DNA of 64,000 nt from Streptococcus suis (GCF_002960425.1 NZ_POIZ01000039.1:1-64000); one strand, 5' to 3'; numbered from the stretch's first letter, positions 48,020 to 58,540 are shown. The notes: a model not told the origin generated them from the letters alone. Translations and numbers: made by a program.

Positions 48020-48812
48020 ACAAGTGTCTAAATGGATTGGTGGAAACAGTTGAAGGAAGAATGTCCACATCCCAGCCTTCTTCTGCTTTCCACGTTTCTA
48101 ACAAATCTGCAATTTTTTTGATAAACAAGGATTCGATATGGTGGCCTGGGTCAATTGCCAGCAAGCCCTGAGTCAGCATATCCTGACCCGTATGGTAGTA
48201 AATATCGCCTGTGATGTAAACATCTGCTCCCTTGGCAAGAGCTTCATGGTAGTAAGAACCACCACTTCCACCACAAATCGCCACACGACTGACATACTGC
48301 TTGGCTTGGTGCCCATAGGTCACCAGACGGACAGCATCTAGACCAAAGACCTCCTTGACTTTCAAAGCCAATTCCTCCAAGGTCTGCTCTGCTATTGTCC
48401 CCACACGTCCAAGCCCCTGCCCCTCAGCAGTTTCAATCAGATAGGTAGTATCCTGAATGCCCAGAAGGTCGCAGAACCAGTCGTTAAGGCCACCATCTAC
48501 CACATCAATATCCGTATGGCTAACATAGACCGCAATATCATGCTTAATCAAATCAAGATACATTTTAGTTTGCGGATTGTCAGCCACCAAATCCTTAATC
48601 GGACGGAAAATCGGAGCGTGCTTGACGATAATCAGGTCCACCTGCTTGTCAATAGCCTCTGCCACCGTTGTTTCACGAATGTCCAAAGCCACCATGACCC
48701 GACGGATGTCCTTCTTAAGCGTGCCGATTTGCAGCCCCTTGACATCATCTTCCATAGCTAAAGTCGGCGGACAAAAAGCCTGATACCGCTCGATCACTTT
48801 ACTTGCTAACAT
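48018..48812 (-). CDS. Nif3-like dinuclear metal center protein
   Basis: A 264-residue member of the Nif3/YqfO/DUF34 family (no long insert). The metal-ligand residues lie in [10 protein letters not shown] (His), [17 protein letters not shown] (His, Asp, Asn) and [13 protein letters not shown] (His, Glu). The role is unsettled; GTP cyclohydrolase-related and metal-trafficking functions have been proposed. The ATG at 48812 lies inside the end of trmK; the longer frame to 48896 adds unrelated residues. The pair trmK-nif3 is a very common arrangement in Firmicutes. Confidence 0.9.
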   Translation of the reverse strand: MLASKVIERYQAFCPPTLAMEDDVKGLQIGTLKKDIRRVMVALDIRETTVAEAIDKQVDLIIVKHAPIFRPIKDLVADNPQTKMYLDLIKHDIAVYVSHTDIDVVDGGLNDWFCDLLGIQDTTYLIETAEGQGLGRVGTIAEQTLEELALKVKEVFGLDAVRLVTYGHQAKQYVSRVAICGGSGGSYYHEALAKGADVYITGDIYYHTGQDMLTQGLLAIDPGHHIESLFIKKIADLLETWKAEEGWDVDILPSTVSTNPFRHL

Positions 48813-49485
48813 GAAGCACCTCCTGAATTTGTTGGATTTTTTGGGAAATGGCAGAGCGGTCCACCTGGCGTTCAAGGGGCACTTGTTCCAAGGCATAAGT
48901 CAACTTGTCCAGCTCCTTGAGCCACTTCTTCTGGAAGGTTTCTGACTGCTCTTCCAGCAAATAAAGACCAAACCGCAACTGGTCTGCTGTCAAGTCTGAG
49001 TGACCTTTTTCCGCCACTAAGATTTCATAAATCTTGTCATTTTCTTCCAAGATTTCCTCGGCAACCAACTGAAAATCATGAGCAAGCAACCAACGACGGA
49101 CATCATCTTCTCGGTTATTGGGCTGTAAAACCAATCGCTCAACCGAACAAAGTTTGTCTTTCCCTGCTTCCAAGATTTCAGCAATTAACCGACCACCCAT
49201 TCCTGCAATGGTCACAGTGCTTACTTGGTCAGCCAACTCAACAGCTGCCAAGCCATTTGCCAGGCGGACAGAAATCTTTTCTGACTGACCAGCCTGCTCT
49301 ACATTTTGTAGAGCTGACTGGTAAGGTCCTTGGACCACCTCACCTGCGACTGCAAAATCAATCCTGCCCTGTTCCACCAAAAAAAGAGGGAGATAAGCAT
49401 GGTCACTCCCTACATCTGCTAATCGAGCCCCTTGGGGCACATAATCTGCGACTGCTGCCAGCCTTTTTGATAATTTTGTTTCCAT
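48799..49485 (-). CDS. trmK: tRNA (adenine(22)-N(1))-methyltransferase
   Basis: A 228-residue class I SAM-dependent methyltransferase that modifies A22 of tRNA. The SAM motif I is [19 protein letters not shown] (about 21-39) with the family-specific Asp-His, and [16 protein letters not shown] (about 90-105) is motif IV. The C-terminal helices (about 170-228) form the coiled-coil tRNA-binding part. The ATG at 49485 follows GGAAAG. It starts one base after the dnaD stop and overlaps the Nif3-like gene by 14 bases. Confidence 0.92.
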   Translation of the reverse strand: METKLSKRLAAVADYVPQGARLADVGSDHAYLPLFLVEQGRIDFAVAGEVVQGPYQSALQNVEQAGQSEKISVRLANGLAAVELADQVSTVTIAGMGGRLIAEILEAGKDKLCSVERLVLQPNNREDDVRRWLLAHDFQLVAEEILEENDKIYEILVAEKGHSDLTADQLRFGLYLLEEQSETFQKKWLKELDKLTYALEQVPLERQVDRSAISQKIQQIQEVLHVSK

Positions 49486-49486
49486 T

Positions 49487-50161
49487 TTAATCTTTCCACA
49501 TCCACATAGCATCCAGAAAGTCGCTCGAAACCGTCACATTTTTAGGTTGCTGGGCTTCTCTTTCTGCATGTTTAGCTTCTACCTGTGCGACAGTTGTAAT
49601 TCCCTCCCGTCGCCAGTTACGCAAAATCGCTTGGATGTATTTCCAGTTGGTTTTATTGTTAAAAACTGCTTCTCTTAGGGCAGCACGCACCAAGTCAACA
49701 GAGGTCTTGTCATCTTCGATTGTCTTCTGCAAGTCCTCAATTTCATAAGGCGACAATAGACGACCTAATTCACGCTCAAATTCACCGACAATGGTTTTCA
49801 AGTCATTTTCGACTGGTAGGAATTCTTCTTCCACTTTAGGAGCTAGCAATTCATCTAATTTTTCAAGTGCTGGCAACGCATCAAAAATCATTTCAATTTC
49901 ACCAGCAATACTGATGGTCTTAAAGTCCAGAAGACCTGCTTCCTGCAAATTTTCAATGGCTTGGTTGACCTGGGCAACCGTTTTGCCCGTCGCCTGAGCA
50001 ATCTCACTAGGGGCTAAGTTCTCCAACGAGGACGTATTCTGATAAAAGAAAAATTGCCAGACTAAAAAATCATCTGCTGATGGAAATAGCTCCTGATAAT
50101 GAAATAGGATGGCTGCTGGAAGGACCAAATGCCCCTGCCGAAATTGCTGTGAATAGTTCAT
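49487..50161 (-). CDS. dnaD: DnaD replication initiation protein
   Basis: A 224-residue protein for primosome loading at oriC or stalled forks. The N-terminal DnaD_N winged helix (about 1-95: APSEIAQATGKTVAQVNQAIENL) and the C-terminal DnaD domain (about 125-200) with LLSPYEIEDLQ and WKYIQAILRNWRREGI (YxxxILxNWxxxGI) are complete. Follows metA by 16 bases and shares its transcript. Confidence 0.93.
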   Translation of the reverse strand: MNYSQQFRQGHLVLPAAILFHYQELFPSADDFLVWQFFFYQNTSSLENLAPSEIAQATGKTVAQVNQAIENLQEAGLLDFKTISIAGEIEMIFDALPALEKLDELLAPKVEEEFLPVENDLKTIVGEFERELGRLLSPYEIEDLQKTIEDDKTSVDLVRAALREAVFNNKTNWKYIQAILRNWRREGITTVAQVEAKHAEREAQQPKNVTVSSDFLDAMWMWKD

Positions 50162-50177
50162 ATTTCCTCTTTAAACA

Positions 50178-51119
50178 TTAAAGACTTGCTGAAAGTGCTG
50201 ACTGCTCGAAGGTTTTCCAATCATAAGGGGTTTCCTGATAGACAGCATAGTTGACCCAGTTGGTAAAGAATTGTGCTGCTGGAAGGTTCCATGATAAAGA
50301 CGGTCTACTTGTTGGGTCATCTTGCTTGAAATAATTTTCTGGGATATGAGGATTTTTACCTGCCAAGCAATCGCGCTGGTATTCTTTGGCAAGCGTATCT
50401 CTGTCATACTCCAAATGTCCAAAACTATAGACTTCTCTCAAATCCTTGCTGGCTAAAATGGACAAGCCTACTTCCTTCCCTTGCGACAAGATGAGCAGGT
50501 CATCCAGATGGGCAATATCAGCCTCCTTGACCTCTGTATAACGGGAATGGGGCGAACGGAACTCGTCATCAAACCCTCGCATCAGTGAGCAAGTAGGATG
50601 GGTTACCTCCTGACGATAGACACCCGACAACTTCCTTGTCATGGAGTGCTTGGGCACACCATAGCGGGCATACAAGCCAGCCTGCGCCCCCCAACAAATG
50701 TGCAGGGTCGAATAAACGTGGCTTTTAGACCATTCAAAGACCTGTGTCAATTCCTGCCAATAATCCACTTCTTCAAAGGGGAGATTTTCCACTGGAGCAC
50801 CTGTAACAATTAGTCCGTCAAAAAACTCATCTTTGACCTGCTCAAAGGTCTTATAAAACTGCTCCAAGTGGTCAGAATGAGTGTTTTTTGATTCATGGCT
50901 TGCCATACAAAGAAATTCCACTTCTAATTGCAAGGGAGTATTCGCCAAAAGACGGAGCAACTGAGTCTCCGTCACAATTTTCTGTGGCATGAGATTGAGA
51001 ATTAAAATCTTGATGGGACGAATGTCCTGATGGCTGGCACGGACACTGTCCATGACAAAAATATTCTCTTCTCTCAAAATATCTACGGCTGGTAATGATG
51101 TTTCAATTTTAATTGGCAT
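50178..51119 (-). CDS. metA: Homoserine O-acyltransferase MetA (Glu111, probably acetyl-CoA dependent)
   Basis: A 313-residue enzyme for the first committed step of methionine synthesis. The catalytic cysteine is C142 in [11 protein letters not shown], and the His/Glu of the catalytic site are in SFGHLEYD (about 235-237). Residue 111, which decides acyl-CoA choice in MetA, is Glu (TGAPVE111N); Glu is found in acetyl-CoA-specific MetA proteins such as that of Bacillus cereus, while E. coli succinyl-specific MetA has Gly. The product is therefore likely O-acetylhomoserine, although databases would call it homoserine O-succinyltransferase. ATG 51119 follows AGGAGG; the longer frame to 51170 reads into the promoter. 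Confidence 0.94.
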   Translation of the reverse strand: MPIKIETSLPAVDILREENIFVMDSVRASHQDIRPIKILILNLMPQKIVTETQLLRLLANTPLQLEVEFLCMASHESKNTHSDHLEQFYKTFEQVKDEFFDGLIVTGAPVENLPFEEVDYWQELTQVFEWSKSHVYSTLHICWGAQAGLYARYGVPKHSMTRKLSGVYRQEVTHPTCSLMRGFDDEFRSPHSRYTEVKEADIAHLDDLLILSQGKEVGLSILASKDLREVYSFGHLEYDRDTLAKEYQRDCLAGKNPHIPENYFKQDDPTSRPSLSWNLPAAQFFTNWVNYAVYQETPYDWKTFEQSALSASL

Positions 51120-51146
51120 AAGCAACCTCCTGAGTTTCTTATCTTT

Positions 51147-51175
51147 ATTATAAGACAGGTTGTTATACAATTCAA
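51147..51175 (-). promoter_or_regulatory. Promoter of metA-dnaD-trmK-nif3
   Basis: TTGAAT (51170-51175), 17-bp spacer, TATAAT (51147-51152) on the minus strand. No S-box or T-box structure precedes metA. Confidence 0.75.
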
Positions 51176-51222
51176 TTAGAATAAAATAAGTACCAGTTAT
51201 AAGATTTGGCTATACCCTAGTA

Positions 51223-51735
51223 TTAGTAGTGCATCAATACTTTGTAGTCGTAATCACCGATTGCTTCACGACCCTTCAGCTCATCCAGCTCAATCAAGAA
51301 GGCACAACCAGCTACAATACCGCCAAGTTTCTCAATCATTTCGATGGTAGCTTTGACTGTACCACCAGTTGCCAACAAGTCATCTACAATAAGAACCCGT
51401 TGACCTGGTTTGATGGCATCCGCATGCATGGTCAAGGTATCAAGGCCGTACTCTTTTTCATAGTCAGCTGAGATAACTTCACGTGGCAATTTGCCTGGCT
51501 TACGAACTGGCGCAAAACCAATTCCCAATTCAAAGGCAACTGGACAACCAACGATGAAACCACGCGCCTCTGGACCCACAATCATATCGATTTGCTTATC
51601 CGTCGCGTATTGAACAATTTCACGTACGGCATAGCTGTAGGCATTCCCGTCAGCCATCAAAGGACTGATGTCACGGAATTCAATACCCTCTTTTGGATAA
51701 TCAGGAATAGTTGCGATGTAATCTTTTAAATTCAT
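51223..51735 (-). CDS. apt: Adenine phosphoribosyltransferase
   Basis: A 170-residue purine salvage enzyme that makes AMP from adenine and PRPP. The PRPP motif [13 protein letters not shown] is at 114-126; the N-terminal [23 protein letters not shown] and [15 protein letters not shown] are family features. A TGGTATAAT promoter (51771-51779) lies inside the end of the upstream gene. Confidence 0.97.
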   Translation of the reverse strand: MNLKDYIATIPDYPKEGIEFRDISPLMADGNAYSYAVREIVQYATDKQIDMIVGPEARGFIVGCPVAFELGIGFAPVRKPGKLPREVISADYEKEYGLDTLTMHADAIKPGQRVLIVDDLLATGGTVKATIEMIEKLGGIVAGCAFLIELDELKGREAIGDYDYKVLMHY

Positions 51736-51761
51736 TTTTGTCTCTCTTTAAATTTTTAGTT

Positions 51762-52898
51762 TTACTCTTTATTATACCATGAAATTAGTTTTTGGTACAT
51801 TTCAAATCTTATATCTTTGGCAAATCGCTTGCTCAAACCAGCTACAAGCCCTGCTCTGCTATTTCCCCGAAAGGAAAAAACACCATTGGGGTTGAAGTAG
51901 GATTGCTCCCAAGCTGTCTGATGATGTTTGACTTGATGCTTAAAAATCCGACTAGGAGATAGGTAGGTCCTAGCTTTAGACCTGATCGTTTTCTTCCGAA
52001 ATGCTGGGTCATGGGGGCCAACTGGAGCCATATCTAGTTGGGCATGGCGTTTATTGTTGGCTCTGGCATAATTAAAGGAAGCACCATTGACCACTCCATT
52101 TTTAGAAGGTTTTTCATCCAAAATCAAGGCAAATGGACCATCTTGCGCCAGAATAAACTCGCTATGAAAGCCGATGAGAACTTTCAAATTGATCGGTAAG
52201 GTTTCTGCTCTTGATTGACCAAAACCTTTCTTATTATGCAGACGAGCGGATTCCCTCAAGCGATAGGACCAGCGAGGCAGGCTAGCTAGATAGGCTACCA
52301 AGGCCTGCCAATCTGTCTTCCCCTGTCCATAATGCTGGCGCACCCAACTAGCCTGCTGGTAGGAAATCAGATAGCGTAATTGATGGACTTGTCGGTTTAA
52401 AGCTCCATTCTCTGCAAGCTGCTGTTCTGGAAAAGCTCGATCAACTAGCCCAGCAAAATACCACCAAAATGGATGATGGGGAGGACAGTCGCAATCTATC
52501 TTTTCTAGCAAGTCAGGCAAGTGACTGTGGTCAAGTTCCGCTGGAAAAGCTAAGTTTTTCATAGTTCGTTCTAACAAACTTTGTGCTTTTTCTTTCGTCA
52601 AATGTCGACTTTCAGCCCTTAGCAACTGGTAGAAGCTAGCTGAGGCAAACACTACCGCTTCTGCTGTGAAATTGTTAGTGAAGATTGAAATGTCTTCCTT
52701 AGGCAATCGATGCAAATGACTTAGAAAGGCCTTCTGAATTGCTTTGTCCGACCATCCACCTTTCCTCAATTTTCTTACGGCTTGCTGAACTGGTTCAATT
52801 TGTTCCAAGTCTTTCATACCTTTCTTTCGGCGATTGGTATATCGAATAGATGCAACGATAAGCAATAAAATCAGAAGACCGAGAAATACAGGCAACAT
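51762..52898 (-). CDS. Streptococcal membrane protein of unknown function linked to recJ (DUF3114-like)
   Basis: A 378-residue protein with one N-terminal membrane helix (about 3-23, VFLGLLILLLIVASIRYTNRRKKG) and a large Trp-, His- and Arg-rich soluble part. Blocks such as CDCPPHHPFWWYFAGLVDRAFPE and QHYGQGKTDWQALVAYLASLPRWSYRLRESARLH suggest a folded domain; I associate it with the streptococcal DUF3114 family, but this is uncertain. The ATG at 52898 overlaps the recJ stop (TGATG) and is preferred; an ATG at 52913 has no SD. No catalytic motif could be recognised. Confidence 0.65.
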   Translation of the reverse strand: MLPVFLGLLILLLIVASIRYTNRRKKGMKDLEQIEPVQQAVRKLRKGGWSDKAIQKAFLSHLHRLPKEDISIFTNNFTAEAVVFASASFYQLLRAESRHLTKEKAQSLLERTMKNLAFPAELDHSHLPDLLEKIDCDCPPHHPFWWYFAGLVDRAFPEQQLAENGALNRQVHQLRYLISYQQASWVRQHYGQGKTDWQALVAYLASLPRWSYRLRESARLHNKKGFGQSRAETLPINLKVLIGFHSEFILAQDGPFALILDEKPSKNGVVNGASFNYARANNKRHAQLDMAPVGPHDPAFRKKTIRSKARTYLSPSRIFKHQVKHHQTAWEQSYFNPNGVFSFRGNSRAGLVAGLSKRFAKDIRFEMYQKLISWYNKE

Positions 52899-55111
52899 CA
52901 AGCTCGTCCACATAGCCAGTCATAGATTTCCTGAACCGTGCCAAGTGCCATCAATTCTTGCTGAATAACGGTTTCCTTTAAGTCTTGGTAAATCTGACTT
53001 TCTGCGATTTCCCGTTTCTGCGCCTCTTTGTTAACCCGCATGACACCGTCCGTGATGGTAACAAATTCCAATTCTTGGAAAATCTGAATCATTTTGACCA
53101 AGAGGGTATCCTTGATTTTCAAATAAGCAGCCAAATCTTTCAATTTGTACCGCACATCAAACTCATCAAACTGGTAGATGGTCTTATACAATTTGGCAAA
53201 TTGGTCCCGGCTACCATAGCCATCCAGATAGTAAGGCTTGGCAATCTCATTTTTGAAGTAAATTGCCTCAAAGTCATTTTCTTGGAAATAGCTGCGCAAA
53301 CTGCTCATGTCCTCTGGCAAACTAGCTAGGACAATGGCTTTTATATCCGTCGCTGGATTGTTCACATCCACAAGAGGAATACCAACTGGCAGCTGGTGTT
53401 GTTTACCGCGAATGTTGTAGAGTTGAACACCATTGACCCTGGCATCCACTAGCATGAGCTGGAGGCTGGTATTGCCATTCCACTTGTTGACGGAGAGAGT
53501 AACGGCCAACTCCAAGTTTTTAGCTTGAGAAAATTCCAAGGCAAGATTGCCCTTGCCAAAGGCTACGACATCAAAACCAGAGCCAGCTTTGGTAATACGC
53601 AGTTTGAGGTGGGCATTATTCTGCCCCATGGTGCGTGCAGATTCTACTTGGAAATCCTTGACATAGAAAACTGGTTTTTTATTGTCCATACCGTAGGGCG
53701 CCAGTTTTTCAAAGGACTTGAGAGTGTCCAGGGTCAATTCTTCTAAGTCTAATTCTTCATCTAAAATCAGCGAAGACTTGCTCGAGATGTCCAGCTTGTT
53801 GTCAGTAATGTAGGCTGCTAGTATATCTGCCAACTGGTCCAGTTTTTCCACTTCCAAGGTCATACCAGCCGCACCCGCATGGCCACCAAAAGCGATAAAA
53901 AGATCTGGATGGTCTTTTAGAGCTTGGAAGATATCCACTGCCTCAACCGAGCGGGCTGACCCCTTGGCCTTCCCATCTTCAATGGACAAAACAATAACGG
54001 GTTGATGCAATTCTTCTAAGAGACGACCAGCCACAATTCCTAGAACACCAGGATTCCAGCCCTCTTTAGCCAGAACTTGAACGGGTCTATCATTTCGAAG
54101 CATGGACTTGGCCTCATCATAGATAGCTTGAACAATATTCTTCCGCTCTTCATTTTTACTGTCAATCATGAGAGCAATCTCATGAGCTTCTTCATCATCA
54201 AAACCAGTCAATAATTCGATGGCCGGATTTGGATCGTCCAGACGCCCCAGAGCATTCAATCTGGGAGCAAGTTGGAAACCAACTGTTTCTTCATCAAGGC
54301 TATCTACATCAATTCCTGCAATTTTCATCAATTCCTGAAGACCTGCTCGCTCGGTCTGTTTGAGAAGGGACAGACCATACTTGACCATGACACGATTTTC
54401 ATCGGTCAGGCTGACCATATCAGCGATGGTGCCAATTGCAACCAGATCCAGTAGGTCTGCATGAACCGTTTCAAGAAGGGCACAGGCCAATTTGAAGGCC
54501 ACACCGCAACCAGCCAAATGTTTGAAGGGATAATTTCCCTCTGGGTGTTCTGGGTGGACAATTGCATAGGCATTAGGAAGAGTTTCCTGCATGGAATGGT
54601 GGTCTGTCACAACCACATCGACACCCATTTCCTGGGCATAGGCAATGGCTTCATGACCCGCTACGCCATTGTCCACCGTCACAATGAGAGAAATCCCCTG
54701 CTGCTCGATAAAATACTTGTAGACCGACTGATTGGGACCATAGCCATCCGTGAAACGGTTGGGAAGATAGACTTGGACTTCTGCCCCCATTTCCTCCAGA
54801 GTTTCTTTCAGAATAGATGCTGAAGTCATGCCATCTGCGTCATAATCTCCATAAATCAAAATTTGCTCGTAGTCTTCAATAGCCCGACGAATCCGCTCCA
54901 CTGCCTTATCCATATCGTGAAGTAGGTAAGGGTCATGAAGATCTTCTAGGCTTGGTTGTAAAAAGGCCTGTAATTCTTCAGCTGACTGAATGCCGCGTTC
55001 ATAGAGTAACTTTGCGGCTACAGGGTCCAATCCTTCTTTTTTCGCAACTTTGATAAATTGTTCATCAGAAAAACCGGTCAATAATTGCCAGTCATAGTTG
55101 GGTTTTATCAC
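52898..55111 (-). CDS. recJ: Single-stranded-DNA-specific exonuclease RecJ
   Basis: A 737-residue 5'-3' single-strand exonuclease for recombination and repair. The DHH-family motifs are YGDYDADGMTSASI (about 86-99), TVDNGVAGHEA, and VVTDHHSMQE; the DHHA1 part carries AFGGHAGAAGMTLE. The C-terminal extension (about 560-737) is typical of Firmicutes RecJ. The start is GTG 55111, eight bases after AAAGGAG; an in-frame GTG at 55120 lies inside that SD and is rejected. Confidence 0.95.
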   Translation of the reverse strand: MIKPNYDWQLLTGFSDEQFIKVAKKEGLDPVAAKLLYERGIQSAEELQAFLQPSLEDLHDPYLLHDMDKAVERIRRAIEDYEQILIYGDYDADGMTSASILKETLEEMGAEVQVYLPNRFTDGYGPNQSVYKYFIEQQGISLIVTVDNGVAGHEAIAYAQEMGVDVVVTDHHSMQETLPNAYAIVHPEHPEGNYPFKHLAGCGVAFKLACALLETVHADLLDLVAIGTIADMVSLTDENRVMVKYGLSLLKQTERAGLQELMKIAGIDVDSLDEETVGFQLAPRLNALGRLDDPNPAIELLTGFDDEEAHEIALMIDSKNEERKNIVQAIYDEAKSMLRNDRPVQVLAKEGWNPGVLGIVAGRLLEELHQPVIVLSIEDGKAKGSARSVEAVDIFQALKDHPDLFIAFGGHAGAAGMTLEVEKLDQLADILAAYITDNKLDISSKSSLILDEELDLEELTLDTLKSFEKLAPYGMDNKKPVFYVKDFQVESARTMGQNNAHLKLRITKAGSGFDVVAFGKGNLALEFSQAKNLELAVTLSVNKWNGNTSLQLMLVDARVNGVQLYNIRGKQHQLPVGIPLVDVNNPATDIKAIVLASLPEDMSSLRSYFQENDFEAIYFKNEIAKPYYLDGYGSRDQFAKLYKTIYQFDEFDVRYKLKDLAAYLKIKDTLLVKMIQIFQELEFVTITDGVMRVNKEAQKREIAESQIYQDLKETVIQQELMALGTVQEIYDWLCGRA

Positions 55112-55156
55112 GTTTTTCACTCCTTTAAGCTATCCTACTATTATACCATTTTCAAA

Positions 55157-55206
55157 GAAAAATGGAGCAAGGGGACGACTGAATGTAATCAATCAATCCT
55201 TGCTCC
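55157..55206 (-). terminator. Terminator after cls
   Basis: GGAGCAAGG/CCTTGCTCC stem (55164-55172 with 55198-55206) with a long loop and TTTTT on the minus strand, just after the cls stop and before the recJ promoter (TATAAT on minus near 55139-55144). Confidence 0.68.
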
Positions 55207-55223
55207 AACTATTCAAGATACTC

Positions 55224-56771
55224 TTACAGTAATGGGGAAATGATATTCATCAAGGCGCCGGCAAGTCGCTTATACCAAGGATAGGTATTTTCAAAACCGA
55301 CCAAGGTAATTCGCTCGGATTGGGCAAAGGACTCTTCGAAATCCTGTAAAATATCTGCTAGCACTTGCTGATGGTTGTAAACATACAAGCCGCATTCAAA
55401 GTTGAGATAGAAGGAACGGAAATCCATATTGACTGTGCCTACAGTTGCCTTCTTATCATCAACCAAGACAACTTTAGAGTGGACAAAACCTGGCGTGAAT
55501 TCATAGATTTCAATTCCAGCTTCTAAATAGGTTCTAAAATCTGTCCGAGCGGCCAGATAGGCTGACTGCTTGTCATAGATATGAGGCAAAAGCAATTTGA
55601 CCCTTACGCCTCGTTTAGCGGCATAAGTCAGGTTGTCAATCATCTCATCATCCAAAACCAAATAAGGGGTCATGATATAGATGTAGTCCGTTGCAGACTG
55701 AATCATGTCCAGACAGACTCGCTTGGCAACTTCATCATTATCAAATGGACTTTCTCCATAAGCCAAGAAATAGCCCTCACCGCCAACGACTTCTGCCTCA
55801 GCTTCACGCGCAGCTTTCAGGTATTTCAAATCGTCAGTTGGCTTTTTCTCATTGTGGTTCCACATCTGCAAGAACATAAGGGTAAAGTTGGATACTGCTT
55901 CGCCCTTGACCATGATGGCCGCATCCTTCCAGTAGCCAAAACGCTCCCGTTTATTGATGTATTCGTCTGCAATATTGACACCTCCCGTGAAGGCTACCTT
56001 GCCATCAATGACCGCAATTTTACGGTGGTCACGGTTGTTCTGAACGGTCGATAAAGCAGGGATAATCTGCGAGAATACTCGAGTTTTAATACCGTAGGAA
56101 CGTAGGGTCTTGTAATAGGTATAAGGCAAGGTGCTGAGGGAATTCATTCCATCATACATAAATCGGACTTCCACACCCTGGGCTGCTTTTTCCTTCAGTA
56201 TGTCCAAAATCGATTCCCACATATAGCCGAAATCCACGATGAAATACTCCATAAAGATATACTGCTCTGCTTTTTTCAACTCCTCCAAGAGCGCCTCAAA
56301 CTTAGCTTCTCCTGATGAGAAATAAACCGCATCGGTATTGGTATGAAGAGGATAGCCGACATACTCGCTCATGTAGTGAGCCAACTTCAACTGCTCCCTG
56401 TCTTCTTTTGCCAGACCTTTCATCACCTTTTCCGAGGTCTTACCATACTGCCTCAAAATCTCTGCCTGACGCTGAAAGGTTTTTCGATAACGACGGGTCT
56501 CGATATTGGACTGCAGGATAAAGTAGAATAAGGCTCCAAAAATGGGGAAGCCGACAACAAAAATAATCCAAGTTAGCTTGAAACTAGCATTCATAGGACG
56601 GTTGATGATAGAAACGGCTACGATAATAGAAAAAATCTGCAGGACGGTCAACATAGCCGGAACATAAACAGCTAATGAACCTACCGCCCAGAATATAGCT
56701 ACTACCGTCAGAACGATTAAACTCAGTACGATAAAGGTTCGACTATAAATCAATCTCCAAAGTTTATTCAT
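55224..56771 (-). CDS. cls: Cardiolipin synthase
   Basis: A 515-residue phospholipase-D-family enzyme that condenses two phosphatidylglycerols to cardiolipin. Two N-terminal membrane helices (about 6-30 and 32-60) are followed by two HKD motifs: DHRKIAVIDGKVAFTGG (first) and HSKVVLVDDKKATVGTVNMD (second). The C-terminus ends in a short hydrophobic stretch. ATG 56771 follows GGAGGAG. Transcribed alone; TATAAT (minus) at 56801-56806 lies upstream. Confidence 0.95.
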   Translation of the reverse strand: MNKLWRLIYSRTFIVLSLIVLTVVAIFWAVGSLAVYVPAMLTVLQIFSIIVAVSIINRPMNASFKLTWIIFVVGFPIFGALFYFILQSNIETRRYRKTFQRQAEILRQYGKTSEKVMKGLAKEDREQLKLAHYMSEYVGYPLHTNTDAVYFSSGEAKFEALLEELKKAEQYIFMEYFIVDFGYMWESILDILKEKAAQGVEVRFMYDGMNSLSTLPYTYYKTLRSYGIKTRVFSQIIPALSTVQNNRDHRKIAVIDGKVAFTGGVNIADEYINKRERFGYWKDAAIMVKGEAVSNFTLMFLQMWNHNEKKPTDDLKYLKAAREAEAEVVGGEGYFLAYGESPFDNDEVAKRVCLDMIQSATDYIYIMTPYLVLDDEMIDNLTYAAKRGVRVKLLLPHIYDKQSAYLAARTDFRTYLEAGIEIYEFTPGFVHSKVVLVDDKKATVGTVNMDFRSFYLNFECGLYVYNHQQVLADILQDFEESFAQSERITLVGFENTYPWYKRLAGALMNIISPLL

Positions 56772-56817
56772 ATCTCCTCCAATGATAGTTAATTTCAATT
56801 ATTATACAAGGAATTTT

Positions 56818-56845
56818 CAAAAAAATCTAGACTAACCTAGATTTT
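56818..56845 (-). terminator. Terminator after the rnz-SDR unit
   Basis: AAAATCTAG/CTAGATTTT stem (56822-56830 with 56837-56845) and Ts on the minus strand. Confidence 0.78.
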
Positions 56846-56848
56846 CTG

Positions 56849-57604
56849 CTACTTATAATTAAAAACCGTTCTGGCTAGATTGTCCGCCAGTCTTGGAAAA
56901 AGCGTATAGAGTTTATGGGCAACTGCCAAAGTCCAGGGCAGGTTGATGTCCCGCTTCCTAGTTCCCATGGCTGCGACAATTTTACGAGCCACATAGTCCG
57001 GTTGCAGCAGGAAGGCCTTGACGCTCTCTTGGTAGCTTCCATCAGGATCTGCCTGGTCGAAAAAGCCAGTCGCAATCGGACCTGGATTGACCGTAGTAAC
57101 TGTCACACCATACCGGGCTAATTCCAAGCGAATAGTATTGGAAAATCCCATGGCCGCAAACTTGGTCGCCGAATAAACTGACGATTTACTTGAAGCGATC
57201 AAGCCTGACATGGAAACGATATTGATCATCTGCCCGCTCCGTCTTGCCTTCATACGCTTGCCTACTAAACGGCACATGGTCATCAGAGCAAAGGTATTGA
57301 TGTCAAACATAGCCTGCACCTGCTGGCTAGAAAAATTCTCAAAATCATCATAGATAGCATAGCCAGCATTATTGACTAAAATATCAATCTGACCAAACTG
57401 ACTATCCAGTTCATCGAAAAATGCCGTCAGGCCTGCTTCATCTCGAATGTCGACATCAAAGACAGCCTTTTTTTCATGGTAAGCATAGAGCTGCTCAATT
57501 TTTTCGACATCACGACCTAGTAAAATCAAAAACTCATCCTTCAGCAATGGCACCATTTCCTGCACCAAGCCACCAGAGGCGCCTGTGATTAGAATGGTTC
57601 TCAT
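56849..57604 (-). CDS. Short-chain dehydrogenase of unknown substrate
   Basis: A 251-residue classical [18 protein letters not shown] (7-21) is the cofactor site (Thr-Gly-x3-Gly-x-Gly variant), [13 protein letters not shown] carries the NNAG motif, and S-x12-Y-x3-K is [21 protein letters not shown]. The first glycine motif reads GASGGL-VQ, less usual than GASSGIG. The C-terminal region with [16 protein letters not shown] is like DltE-type SDRs. It overlaps rnz by four bases (ATGA), a conserved streptococcal pairing. Confidence 0.87.
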   Translation of the reverse strand: MRTILITGASGGLVQEMVPLLKDEFLILLGRDVEKIEQLYAYHEKKAVFDVDIRDEAGLTAFFDELDSQFGQIDILVNNAGYAIYDDFENFSSQQVQAMFDINTFALMTMCRLVGKRMKARRSGQMINIVSMSGLIASSKSSVYSATKFAAMGFSNTIRLELARYGVTVTTVNPGPIATGFFDQADPDGSYQESVKAFLLQPDYVARKIVAAMGTRKRDINLPWTLAVAHKLYTLFPRLADNLARTVFNYK

Positions 57605-58530
57605 AGCTCAATTTCCTCTAAATCCTTAACGATGCGGACATTTTCGAAGACGGTGCTAGCGTCCTTGCGCAACTGACTAACATCCTTGGCCAAAAATCGT
57701 GGACTGATATGATTAAGCAAGAGCTGCTTGACACCTGCATCCTTGGCAACCTGAGCAGCTTCCATATTGGTCGAGTGTCCATGCTTACAAGCAATCTTCT
57801 CATCGCCCTTACCGTAGGTCGCCTCATGCACCAGCACATCAGCATTGACAGCCAGACGGACACTAGCATGGCACTTGCGCGTGTCACCAAGAATGGTCAC
57901 CACCTTACCAGGTCTTGGTGGAGAAAGATAGTCACTCGCGATAATTTCAGTCCCATCTTCTAGCCTTACGTTTTGACCGTTTTTGATTTTTCCAAAAAGG
58001 GGACCAAATGGTACACCTGCCGCGCGCAGAGCCTCTGCATCCAAGGTCCCTTCCAAATCTTTCTGGATGACACGGTAGCCGACACAAGGAATGGTATGGT
58101 CCAGCTTTTCGGCGAATACTGTGAATTTGTCGGTTTCTAAGACCTGACCGACTGTATCCACATCAAACTCATGAAAATGAATGCGATACGGTAAGCGTGT
58201 CCCTGATACTTTCAGACTTGCTAAGACAAAGGAACGAATGCCCACAGGACCGTAAATATCAATATCCGTCTGCTCCTCACTTGACTGGAAAGAACGACTG
58301 GACAAGAAACCAGGTAGACCAAAAATATGGTCTCCATGCAGGTGAGTGATAAAGATTTTTGCGACTTTACGTGGGCGAATAGTCGTTTCCAAAATTTGAT
58401 TTTGAGTTCCCTCGCCACAATCAAATAGCCAAACCTGATTGATTTCATCCAAGAGTTTCAAGGCCAAACTGGATACATTTCGAGCCTTGGAGGGCTGACC
58501 AGCCCCCGTACCTAAAAATTGAATTTGCAT
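57601..58530 (-). CDS. rnz: Ribonuclease Z
   Basis: A 309-residue tRNA 3'-processing endonuclease of the metallo-beta-lactamase fold. The zinc motif is H63-L-H65-G-D67-H68 in [15 protein letters not shown]; further ligands lie in HEATYG and LLNHISPRF. The exosite arm (about 150-200, with [12 protein letters not shown]) that binds tRNA is present. Length is usual for Firmicutes. Confidence 0.95.
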   Translation of the reverse strand: MQIQFLGTGAGQPSKARNVSSLALKLLDEINQVWLFDCGEGTQNQILETTIRPRKVAKIFITHLHGDHIFGLPGFLSSRSFQSSEEQTDIDIYGPVGIRSFVLASLKVSGTRLPYRIHFHEFDVDTVGQVLETDKFTVFAEKLDHTIPCVGYRVIQKDLEGTLDAEALRAAGVPFGPLFGKIKNGQNVRLEDGTEIIASDYLSPPRPGKVVTILGDTRKCHASVRLAVNADVLVHEATYGKGDEKIACKHGHSTNMEAAQVAKDAGVKQLLLNHISPRFLAKDVSQLRKDASTVFENVRIVKDLEEIEL

Positions 58531-58540
58531 TGTTTACTTT

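Noticed and set aside
51121-51222. S-box or T-box riboswitch upstream of metA
   Set aside because: Only about 20-30 bases of leader follow the promoter; no structure of that size fits.
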